The notes under the pieces were generated by a model. That model searched no databases, was not told where the DNA came from, and saw nothing but the letters and a program-made list of their open reading frames with translations. A DNA stretch of 41,949 nt, from NCBI GenBank assembly GCA_026415235.1, contig JAOAHM010000029.1:1-41949 (forward strand), in the 5' to 3' direction. This document shows positions 17,946 to 25,019 of this stretch, piece after piece. This stretch comes from Ignavibacteria bacterium (GTDB lineage: Bacteria; Bacteroidota; Ignavibacteria; Ch128b). Position 1 is the stretch's first letter; every line of letters begins with the position of its first letter. A program made the position numbers and the translations under genes.

Positions 17946-18310
17946 TTTTATATCTCCAATTTTCCAGTGCATTTTGCAAGAATTATGCCCAAAATTTCAA
18001 TAATTTTTTAGAAATTTTAAGCGATAATAATCTTTGAAAGTTCAGTTTATTAGACATGAAAATTAAATTTCATACAAAATTAGTTGTCAAAAATTTAAAA
18101 TTTGGAGAATATAATTATAGAGAAAAGAACATTAATTAAACAGAATTTGTTTTTTAGTTGAAAGATTGAGAATTGAACATTTGGCAAAATTGGTAGTTAA
18201 AAGGATTAAAATGAAATTAAAATTTCAAGCAATCTTGAATAGTTATTCTGATTTAACTAAATTTCAAAAGGTTATTAGAATTACCAAAAAAGAAAGGAAT
18301 TTTGAAAGCG
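17946..18310. other. 365-base divergent intergenic region (FN3 lipoprotein / clpC)
   Basis: A very A+T-rich spacer that must hold outward promoters for both flanking genes. The best clpC-side pair is TTGAAT (18235-18240) and TAAATT (18258-18263) with 17 bases between, only 4 of 6 matches each. A weak dyad with ATGAAA and TTTCAT arms lies at 18056-18073. A 40-codon frame (18211-18333) begins in it. No CtsR-like direct heptad repeat or CIRCE element was seen. Confidence 0.5.
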
Positions 18311-18333
18311 ATGGAACCCAATTATTCAAATAG
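18211..18333 (+). CDS. Possible 40-residue leader ORF overlapping the clpC start
   Basis: ATG at 18211 is preceded by AAGGA at 18201-18205 with a 5-base gap, a better ribosome-binding arrangement than that of clpC itself. The frame (starts MKLKFQAILNSYSD, Lys-rich) ends with TAG at 18331-18333, so it overlaps the first codons of clpC in another frame. It matches no known family by eye. It could be a translated leader that couples to clpC, or chance; short A+T-rich frames are common. Low confidence. Confidence 0.2.
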   Translation: MKLKFQAILNSYSDLTKFQKVIRITKKERNFESDGTQLFK

Positions 18334-20818
18334 AGCACAGGATGTAATTAAAATAAGCCGAGAGGAGGCTCTCCGACTTGGTCATGATTATATTGGAACT
18401 GAACATTTTCTGCTTGGGATAATTCGAGAAGGTGAAGGAATTGCAATAAAAATCCTTAAGAATCTCGGAGTTGATCTCCTCAAGCTTAAGAAAGCGATTG
18501 AAGATACGGTTAAAACCACTGGTGGAACATTAACTGTTGGAAATATTCCATTTACGAAATCAGCCGAAAAAGTACTTAGAATTTCTCAAATTGAAGCTAA
18601 GATTTATAAATCTGAGGTGATTGGAACTGAGCATATTTTGTTATCACTGTTGAGAGATGAAGATAATATTGCTTGTCAGATACTAAATCAGTTTAATGTA
18701 ACTTACGAAGCAGCAAGAAACGAATTAAATAATATAATAAGTGGAAAATCAAGTTATCACGAATTTACACATCCTATGAGTAGAACAGAAAAAAAAGTTG
18801 AACGCACTCGAACACCAGTTCTTGATAATTTTGGTCGGGATTTAACCAAACTCGCAGCTGAAGATAAATTAGATCCAGTGATTGGTAGAGAAAGAGAAAT
18901 TGAGAGAGTGATTCAAATCTTAAGTCGAAGGAAAAAAAATAATCCTGTCTTAATTGGTGAACAAGGTGTTGGTAAAACAGCAATAGCTGAAGGTTTAGCT
19001 TTAAGAATTGTTCAAAAGAAAGTTCCTCGTGTTCTTTATGACAAACGAGTTGTAACTTTAGATTTAGCAGCTCTTGTAGCTGGTACAAAATATCGTGGGC
19101 AATTTGAAGAGCGAATGAAAGCACTGATGAACGAGCTTGAAAAAGCAAAAGATGTAATTCTGTTTATTGATGAGTTACATACAATTGTTGGTGCTGGTGG
19201 TGCATCAGGTTCACTTGATGCGTCGAATATGTTTAAGCCTGCATTAGCTCGTGGTGATTTACAATGCATAGGTGCAACAACACTTGATGAATATAGACAG
19301 TACATCGAAAAAGATGGTGCACTTGATAGAAGATTTCAAAAAGTTCTGGTTGAACCAACCACAGTTGAAGAGACAATTGAAATCTTGAAAAACATAAAAT
19401 ATCGTTATGAAGAACATCATAATGTTCGATACACTGATGAAGCAATTAAAGCTTGTGTAATTTTGAGTGACAGATACATAACTGATAGACATCTTCCAGA
19501 CAAGGCAATCGATGTTTTAGATGAGGCTGGTGCAAAAGTAAGATTGAATAATATTGTTGTACCTCAAGAAATTTTAGACCTTGAAGAAGAAATTGCTCAA
19601 ATTAAACAGAAGAAAATTCAAGTTGTAAAGAATCAAAATTATGAAGAAGCTGCAAGATTGAGAGATATAGAACAAAGACTAATAGCAGATTTAGAAAGAT
19701 TGAAAGAGCAATGGGAAATTGAATCAAGTCAGATCGTTCACGAAGTAACAGAAGAGGATATTGCAGAAATTGTTTCGATGATGACAGGAATTCCAGTAAC
19801 TCGTGTTGCCCAGTCCGAATCTGAAAAACTATTGCACATGGAAGATTACTTGAAACAATATGTAATTGGTCAAGACGAGGCAATTGAAAAAATTTCCAAA
19901 GCAATTCGAAGAGCCAGAGCTGGTTTGAAAGATCCAAAAAGACCAATTGGTAGTTTTATATTCTTAGGTCCAACAGGAGTTGGAAAAACAGAACTCGCAA
20001 AAGTTTTAGCTAAGTATTTGTTTGACTCCGAAGATGCATTAGTGAGAATTGACATGTCTGAGTATATGGAGAAATTCTCTGTTAGTAGATTAATTGGAGC
20101 TCCTCCAGGATATGTTGGTTACGAAGAAGGTGGACAACTAACTGAAAAAGTTAGGAGAAAACCATACTCAGTTGTTCTACTCGATGAGATAGAAAAAGCG
20201 CATCCTGATGTTTTCAACATTTTACTCCAAGTTTTGGATGATGGAATTTTAACAGATGGTTTAGGCAGAAGAGTTGATTTCAAAAATACAATTATCATTA
20301 TGACTTCGAATATTGGTACGCGGGATATTAAGAAAGTAGGGAAGATGGGTTTTGATCAAAAAGAAGAAGAAGCAGATGATTATAAAAATATGAAAGAGAC
20401 GATTGAAGAATCTTTAAGAAGATTATTCAATCCAGAATTCTTGAACAGAGTTGATGATTACATCATCTTCCATAAACTCACTAAAGAACATATTAATAAG
20501 ATTATTGATATTAAATTGCGAGATATTACTAAGCGGTTACAAGATCAAGGTTTCAAACTGGTTTTAACAGAAGCTGCAAGGAATTTCCTTGTTGATAAAG
20601 GTTATGACCCGATATTTGGAGCACGACCATTGAATAGAGCTTTGCGAAAGTATCTTGAAGATCCAGTTGCAGAGGTTATGCTTAAGGGAATTGTTAAGGG
20701 GGCCTCAATCTTATTAGTCGATTATGTAAGTGGTCAAGACGAATTAACATTTACGATGACAAATTCCGAGGAAATGCCTTCGGAAGATAAACAGATTGAG
20801 GAAAAAATTAATCCTTAA
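18311..20818 (+). CDS. clpC: ClpC-type AAA+ unfoldase (Clp protease ATP-binding subunit)
   Basis: An 835-residue Hsp100 protein. Two Clp_N repeats (about 1-145, with [20 protein letters not shown]) bind adaptors. NBD1 has Walker A GEQGVGKT (from 216) and Walker [10 protein letters not shown] short middle coiled coil with a UVR motif ([15 protein letters not shown]) marks ClpC rather than ClpB. NBD2 has GPTGVGKT (from 553) and [14 protein letters not shown], and the KMGF segment stands where ClpC carries its ClpP-binding loop. It unfolds substrates for ClpP in the cytoplasm. The ATG at 18311 ([13 protein letters not shown]) matches the family N-terminus; an in-frame TTG three codons upstream is possible, and AAAGGA lies 12 bases ahead. 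No ctsR, mcsA or mcsB is nearby. A bidirectional terminator follows the stop. Confidence 0.96.
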   Translation: MEPNYSNRAQDVIKISREEALRLGHDYIGTEHFLLGIIREGEGIAIKILKNLGVDLLKLKKAIEDTVKTTGGTLTVGNIPFTKSAEKVLRISQIEAKIYKSEVIGTEHILLSLLRDEDNIACQILNQFNVTYEAARNELNNIISGKSSYHEFTHPMSRTEKKVERTRTPVLDNFGRDLTKLAAEDKLDPVIGREREIERVIQILSRRKKNNPVLIGEQGVGKTAIAEGLALRIVQKKVPRVLYDKRVVTLDLAALVAGTKYRGQFEERMKALMNELEKAKDVILFIDELHTIVGAGGASGSLDASNMFKPALARGDLQCIGATTLDEYRQYIEKDGALDRRFQKVLVEPTTVEETIEILKNIKYRYEEHHNVRYTDEAIKACVILSDRYITDRHLPDKAIDVLDEAGAKVRLNNIVVPQEILDLEEEIAQIKQKKIQVVKNQNYEEAARLRDIEQRLIADLERLKEQWEIESSQIVHEVTEEDIAEIVSMMTGIPVTRVAQSESEKLLHMEDYLKQYVIGQDEAIEKISKAIRRARAGLKDPKRPIGSFIFLGPTGVGKTELAKVLAKYLFDSEDALVRIDMSEYMEKFSVSRLIGAPPGYVGYEEGGQLTEKVRRKPYSVVLLDEIEKAHPDVFNILLQVLDDGILTDGLGRRVDFKNTIIIMTSNIGTRDIKKVGKMGFDQKEEEADDYKNMKETIEESLRRLFNPEFLNRVDDYIIFHKLTKEHINKIIDIKLRDITKRLQDQGFKLVLTEAARNFLVDKGYDPIFGARPLNRALRKYLEDPVAEVMLKGIVKGASILLVDYVSGQDELTFTMTNSEEMPSEDKQIEEKINP

Positions 20819-20842
20819 GTTTTAACCTCTGTTAACAAATAA

Positions 20843-20876
20843 AAAAGGCTGCCCAAAAGGCAGCCTTTTATTTTTT
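20843..20876. terminator. Bidirectional intrinsic terminator between clpC and the heme-barrel gene
   Basis: Perfect 11-bp stem 20843-20853 / 20859-20869 with G+C core GGCTGCC/GGCAGCC and loop CAAAA. The A-run before and T-run after the core make it work in both directions, serving the convergent genes that stop at 20818 and 20893. Confidence 0.93.
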
Positions 20877-20892
20877 ATTATTAAAACAATTT

Positions 20893-22056
20893 TTAGAAAG
20901 CACTAACAAAACCAAAAGAAAATTTCGTTGTTTTACTGACTGCATCGAATAAAAATTCACCAACTAATCTTATGTTTCTTCTTAATAGGTAACCGAGATT
21001 TAATGCAAATGATTTGTAATCTGAACCTGGAAATTCAGAATTGATATAGTTTATTAATCCAACAGCATACCACTTACTTTCATCACCTTTTGGAGTAAAA
21101 ATTAATTCAAGCATAGAGCTATTTGTTTTAATCTTGGAAAATCCTGTGTCTGGTTGAGAGTCAATTCGATGAATATATTGATAATTTAATTCGAATTTAT
21201 CTCCAAGTGATAAAGTCAAATCACCACCATACATGTTAACTTTATTAATAAAAGAAAGATTGTTCCTACCTAATTTCTCTTTGCCTAAGTAAATTAATCC
21301 ACCAACTCTAAATGGTTCATCTAATTTTTGCGAAATTCTACCGACGAAGTTTGTAAATTTATCGTTATCGAATTCACCATCACTTGCAGGAATTAATCCT
21401 GTTCCGTTCAATACTTCAAAATATAAATCGGTTTTAGTAGGCAATTCATAGTTTAACATTATTCCACGGTCATAGCTTAAATTAATGTGAGATAAACCAA
21501 TTTTCTTTTTATAAACTTGGTAGTTTTCAAGTGTCAGTCTTAACTCGTTCTTAAAAAGTGGGTCCGAAACTTGAAATTGTCCTAAGTATAAATCAACTCC
21601 AGTTCCTAAAAAGTTATTTAACATAAAATAAGCATCCTCAACACCAGCAATTTCACCTTCTTCGTCGAGATAAAAATAGAAATAGTAGCTGAAATCTTTT
21701 GCAAGCGAACCACCAGATAAAACTTTTAATATTTTTGGTGAGCCAATTTCAAATCTGTCTTCATTCGATTTATGCTTATAAGTCGCATACCCTTCAAGAC
21801 GAAATGCAATTGGAACATCACGAATTAGTGAAAGTTCTGCATCACCAGTCTCCTGAAAATATCTTGGTGACTCTTTATCAGCTAAAACAAATCCATTTCT
21901 TGCAAATGAATCACCATAATCTTTTAATCTTGGAAATGGTGAGTGACAAGTCTGACAGCTCAAACTATATTTCCTTGAAAAAGCTGGAATTGCAAAGGTT
22001 TCAGAAATGAAGATTGTTAGAATAAAAATTAACAGTAGACTGAAATAATTTTTCAT
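20893..22056 (-). CDS. Heme-bearing outer-membrane beta-barrel (porin-like cytochrome)
   Basis: A 387-residue exported protein. A signal peptide (about 1-22, ending TFA) is followed within twelve residues by one c-type heme site, CQTCH (C34, C37, H38), and then by a long run of alternating amphipathic beta-strands (about 70-387) ending in a terminal phenylalanine (FGFVSAF), the usual outer-membrane barrel signal. The shape suggests a barrel with a heme plug at its periplasmic N-terminus. GGAG precedes the ATG. It lies 22 bases downstream of the multiheme cytochrome gene in the same operon, so the pair may form an electron conduit at the outer membrane; that role is inference. It could also be a c-type-cytochrome-like protein of another outer-membrane process. 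Confidence 0.85.
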   Translation of the reverse strand: MKNYFSLLLIFILTIFISETFAIPAFSRKYSLSCQTCHSPFPRLKDYGDSFARNGFVLADKESPRYFQETGDAELSLIRDVPIAFRLEGYATYKHKSNEDRFEIGSPKILKVLSGGSLAKDFSYYFYFYLDEEGEIAGVEDAYFMLNNFLGTGVDLYLGQFQVSDPLFKNELRLTLENYQVYKKKIGLSHINLSYDRGIMLNYELPTKTDLYFEVLNGTGLIPASDGEFDNDKFTNFVGRISQKLDEPFRVGGLIYLGKEKLGRNNLSFINKVNMYGGDLTLSLGDKFELNYQYIHRIDSQPDTGFSKIKTNSSMLELIFTPKGDESKWYAVGLINYINSEFPGSDYKSFALNLGYLLRRNIRLVGEFLFDAVSKTTKFSFGFVSAF

Positions 22057-22078
22057 TTTTTATCTCCAACTTTTGTTG

Positions 22079-23413
22079 TTAATCTAAAATTGTAATTTCC
22101 GTTGAGTGTTCATTGATTTTAATTGTTTCATATTCCGATGGAGGCACTCCTAAAAATTCACCAACTGATTTGACTAATAACTGATAATTTAGTGTGGCAG
22201 TTATTTTCATTTTTCCTGGTGGACAATTTTCTGGGACACGAAAAGTGAATGTTTCAAGAACAGCTTCTCTAGGTCCAATTCTATAATCAACTCCAAACGA
22301 TGCAGTATTCCATTGTTGAATAGTTAATCTACCTTGTGGGTCAAGATAAGCTTTTCTAAAGATTCTATTTCCAGATGGAATTGCATCTCTTTCAAGACCT
22401 TTGAAATTAGTAATTCCTTTCGCAATACCTAAATCTTGGTATGCTAAAATTCCTGTTTGACTTATTGTATAATCTTCACCTTCAAACCCTTTTTTATCAA
22501 CAGGTAAATGATATTTATTCCCTTTTGAGTCAAATGCATTTACTTCCAACCACACAAGGCGATCTTCCACTGAACCAGTTGGAAATTTATGTCCTGCTTT
22601 TGCATTGAACAGAATAACAGAGAACTTAACTGTTTGACCTGGTTCAACTTCTCGAATGTCGGGTTGAATTCTAAGTTCAATAACTCCACTTAACTTACCT
22701 TTATCATGTGCACCATGAAATAGATGAGAGCGAGCATCAGGATAAACTTTACTCATACTTGCAGTTCGCATCTCAACTTTTGGCATGTGACAATCTTGAC
22801 ATTGAACCCCTTCTTTCGAATAAGGTCCTTCTTTCCATTCAAGATGAGTTGATTTTACCCAAACACCAAAGGGGCTTTTTTCATTGTGACAAATTCCACA
22901 AAAGTCACCTGACTTGAATAAATCATTCTTTTCAATAATATGAACTGGAGACTCAACATCACTTTTTCTTGACGAGAATTTTGTTTTACCTGCTCTCATG
23001 ATGTAATTACCATTATACGGGATATCTCCAGAGTATCCAACAATGCTATGACAAACTTCACAAGAAACTGATTCATTTGCTCTTGTATTAAACTTCGGTC
23101 TTTTTGGTGGAATATCACCAGTCACATAAGCAAGTGGTGCATGACAAGCGTTACAACCTGCTTTTACTTCAGCGACATTTTCATCTTTTTCTGAATGTGG
23201 TAGTGCTAAATCAAAATATTCAATTTCATCCCATTCGTGAGTAAATGCTTCGGACATCATGGCTTGACGCCACTGTTGGTAAATATCAACATGGCATGAT
23301 GTTCCGCAGTACTCAGGTGTTTTGAAATCGTCATATTTGAAATCACCTGGTTTAGTTTGAGAGAAAAGCAATAGATGAGTGAGGAGAAATAGAAGTAAGA
23401 AAAATTTTTTCAT
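22079..23413 (-). CDS. Periplasmic multiheme c-type cytochrome (cytochrome c554-like N-terminus)
   Basis: A 444-residue exported protein. The signal peptide (about 1-19) is followed by four classical heme sites: CNACH (87-91), CEVCH (118-122), CGICH (172-176) and CQDCH (205-209). A fifth site at the N-terminus is written CGTSCH (36-41), a CX3CH variant, followed by YQQW as in cytochrome c554-type proteins. Residues about 245-430 form a beta-rich domain without cysteine-histidine motifs apart from an isolated cysteine. Extra histidines (H190, H230, H233, H236) could serve as distal ligands. AGGAG stands 8 bases before the ATG. It is the first gene of an operon with the heme-barrel protein. Redox role is certain in kind but not in substrate; no nitrite, sulfite or metal reductase signature was seen. 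Confidence 0.9.
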   Translation of the reverse strand: MKKFFLLLFLLTHLLLFSQTKPGDFKYDDFKTPEYCGTSCHVDIYQQWRQAMMSEAFTHEWDEIEYFDLALPHSEKDENVAEVKAGCNACHAPLAYVTGDIPPKRPKFNTRANESVSCEVCHSIVGYSGDIPYNGNYIMRAGKTKFSSRKSDVESPVHIIEKNDLFKSGDFCGICHNEKSPFGVWVKSTHLEWKEGPYSKEGVQCQDCHMPKVEMRTASMSKVYPDARSHLFHGAHDKGKLSGVIELRIQPDIREVEPGQTVKFSVILFNAKAGHKFPTGSVEDRLVWLEVNAFDSKGNKYHLPVDKKGFEGEDYTISQTGILAYQDLGIAKGITNFKGLERDAIPSGNRIFRKAYLDPQGRLTIQQWNTASFGVDYRIGPREAVLETFTFRVPENCPPGKMKITATLNYQLLVKSVGEFLGVPPSEYETIKINEHSTEITILD

Positions 23414-23539
23414 TGTTCAATCTCCTAATGATTTTTCGATGCTTATCAAAATTACTAAATAAAAGAATCAATAGTTCAAAATTTTGGTTAGAAAAAAACA
23501 AATCAATTTTCTAAATTGCGACACAAATTAATTTGAAAT

Positions 23540-23613
23540 GGCGCGTTCGTCTAGTGGTTTAGGACGCCGCCCTCTCAAGGCGGAGATCGCGGGTTCGAAT
23601 CCCGCACGCGCTA
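23540..23613 (+). tRNA. tRNA-Glu (anticodon CTC)
   Basis: A complete cloverleaf of 74 bases: acceptor GGCGCGT/ACGCGCT, D-arm GTCT...GGAC, anticodon stem CCGCC/GGCGG around loop CTCTCAA (anticodon CTC, reading GAG), a 5-base variable loop, T-arm GCGGG-TTCGAAT-CCCGC and discriminator A. The first acceptor pair is G-U. The 3' CCA is not encoded (the sequence continues CAAAT), so it is added after transcription. It stands alone, between the cytochrome operon and nth. Confidence 0.96.
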
Positions 23614-23651
23614 CAAATTAAATTCATTGTCTATTAAACTTTCCCTGATAG

Positions 23652-24311
23652 ATGAGTTACTTCGACGAAAAGAGAAATAAAGAAATTTTGGCTCGCCTTA
23701 AAAAAAATTATCCCGATGCAAAAATTAAATTAAAATTCAAAACACCTTTTGAATTACTAATTGCAACAATTTTAAGTGCCCAATGCACCGACGATAGAGT
23801 TAATATCGTAACAGAAACTTTGTTTAAGAAATACAAAAAACCAGAAGATTATCTAAAAGTAAGTAATGAAGAATTAGAGAAAGATATTTTTTCAACCGGA
23901 TTTTATAAACAAAAAGCGAAATCAATCAAAGCTTGTTGTGAAGTATTGGTCGAAAAATATTCAGGAAAAGTCCCGAAGGATATTGATGAATTGACAAAAA
24001 TGCCTGGAGTAGGAAGAAAAACTGCTTCAGTTGTTATTGGTAATGCTTATGGAATTCCAGCGATTGCTGTTGATACTCATGTGAAAAGATTATCCAACAT
24101 TTTTCATTTTGTCAAAGAAAACAATCCAGAAAAGATTGAAGAGCAGTTAAAAAAAATTATTCCTGAAGAAGAGTGGGTTATTACTTGTCATCGAATAGCA
24201 ACTCATGGAAGGTTAATATGTCAAGCAAAAAAACCTAAATGTGAGATTTGTTTTTTGAACGACATTTGTCCTTCTGCATTTAAAATTAATAAAGGGAAAA
24301 AGCATGACTAG
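23652..24311 (+). CDS. nth: Endonuclease III (DNA glycosylase/AP lyase)
   Basis: A 219-residue base-excision-repair enzyme of the usual size. It has the N-terminal ELLIATILSAQCTD segment (34-47), the helix-hairpin-helix MPGVGRKTASVV (117-128) with catalytic lysine K123, the catalytic aspartate D141 in AVDTHVKRL, and the C-terminal 4Fe-4S loop C190-x6-C197-x2-C200-x5-C206. It removes oxidised pyrimidines and nicks at abasic sites. The start follows the tRNA by 38 bases, and its end overlaps the HD-domain gene by 8 bases, so the two are cotranscribed. Confidence 0.97.
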   Translation: MSYFDEKRNKEILARLKKNYPDAKIKLKFKTPFELLIATILSAQCTDDRVNIVTETLFKKYKKPEDYLKVSNEELEKDIFSTGFYKQKAKSIKACCEVLVEKYSGKVPKDIDELTKMPGVGRKTASVVIGNAYGIPAIAVDTHVKRLSNIFHFVKENNPEKIEEQLKKIIPEEEWVITCHRIATHGRLICQAKKPKCEICFLNDICPSAFKINKGKKHD

Positions 24312-24855
24312 GGATGAAGCAGTTGAGATTTTATTTGAGTACACGAAAAGTGATGCTTTAAGGAAGCACGCTTTTGCTGTTGAAGCTTGTATGGTTGCAT
24401 ATGCAGAAAAATTTGGTGAAGATATCAATGAGTATAGTATAACAGGTATACTGCACGATTTCGATTATGAAATGTATCCAAGCGCTCCTGACCATCCAAT
24501 TAAAGGCAGTGAGATATTAAGAGCTAAAGGAGTTGACGAAAAAATTATTAAGGCAATACTTGGACATGCATCATACACGAATGTTGAAAGAGATACTTTG
24601 CTTGCTAAAACACTTTTTGCTTGTGATGAATTAGCTGGCTTTATTACTGCAGTAACTTATGTTCGACCAAATAAAACAATTGATGAAGTTGAAGTGAAAT
24701 CAGTACTCAAAAAATTAAAAGACAAAGCTTTTGCACGAAATGTAAGTCGTGAAGATATTCTAAAAGGAGCTGAAGAGTTAAACATTCCACTTGAGGAACA
24801 TATTTCATTTTGTATCGAAGCAATGAAAAAGAAAAAAGATATTTTGGGTTTATAA
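24304..24855 (+). CDS. HD-domain (HDIG-type) predicted metal-dependent phosphohydrolase
   Basis: A 183-residue cytoplasmic protein with an HD domain covering most of its length: H22 (RKHAFAVEA), H51-D52 (GILHDFDYE), H64 (DHPIKGSEIL) and H88 (ILGHASYT) are the expected metal ligands. No second domain is attached. The family includes nucleotide and nucleotide-derived phosphohydrolases; the substrate is not determined here. It overlaps nth by 8 bases, an arrangement that suggests joint expression, though a repair role is not shown. The inverted repeat and terminator before porU lie just downstream. Confidence 0.9.
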   Translation: MTRDEAVEILFEYTKSDALRKHAFAVEACMVAYAEKFGEDINEYSITGILHDFDYEMYPSAPDHPIKGSEILRAKGVDEKIIKAILGHASYTNVERDTLLAKTLFACDELAGFITAVTYVRPNKTIDEVEVKSVLKKLKDKAFARNVSREDILKGAEELNIPLEEHISFCIEAMKKKKDILGL

Positions 24856-24903
24856 CTTGACAAGTGAAATTCCATTCAGTTATATTTGTAACAAAAAGAG
24901 GAA

Positions 24904-24933
24904 TTGACTATATAGATTTCTTTACAACATAAT
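24904..24933 (+). promoter_or_regulatory. Predicted sigma70-type promoter for porU-porV
   Basis: TTGACT (24904-24909) and CATAAT (24928-24933) are spaced by 18 bases and each matches consensus at 5 of 6 positions. Transcription would begin near 24940, upstream of the terminator hairpin that stands before the porU ATG. The left arm of the 20-bp inverted repeat occupies the -35/-10 spacer. Confidence 0.5.
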
Positions 24934-24975
24934 CAATGGAGTTAAAAAAAATGAATTGTAAAGGAATCTATATAG
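24908..24975. repeat. 20-bp near-perfect inverted repeat before porU
   Basis: Arms 24908-24927 and 24956-24975 are reverse complements at 19 of 20 positions; the exception (24919/24964) becomes a U-G pair in RNA. The 28-base loop holds GGAG (24938-24941) and an ATG (24951) in frame with porU. Each arm also contains the self-palindrome CTATATAG. It may be a DNA operator, or an RNA hairpin in transcripts reading through from nth. Confidence 0.85.
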
Positions 24976-24980
24976 GCCTA

Positions 24981-25016
24981 CCGAGTGTTTATTTAATAAT
25001 AAACAGTCGGTTTTTT
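24981..25016 (+). terminator. Intrinsic terminator immediately upstream of the porU ATG (possible attenuator)
   Basis: Stem 24981-24993 / 24998-25010 (4 bp, one G-G mismatch, 8 bp), loop TAAT, then six T (25011-25016). The porU ATG is at 25020, so any transcript beginning upstream must pass this hairpin. It may end the nth-HD operon, act as an attenuator of porUV, or both. Confidence 0.85.
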
Positions 25017-25019
25017 GTT

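Noticed and set aside
17366-18037. Plus-strand frames of about 100-120 codons antisense to the FN3 lipoprotein
   Set aside because: His/Asn/Tyr-rich translations typical of reverse-complement shadows; the lipoprotein frame has lipobox, ribosome-binding site and FN3 domain.
18774-20055. Several open frames of 60-124 codons on the minus strand inside clpC
   Set aside because: They lie fully antisense to a strongly conserved gene, have low-complexity Leu/Gln/Phe-rich translations and no ribosome-binding sites; shadows of clpC codon use.
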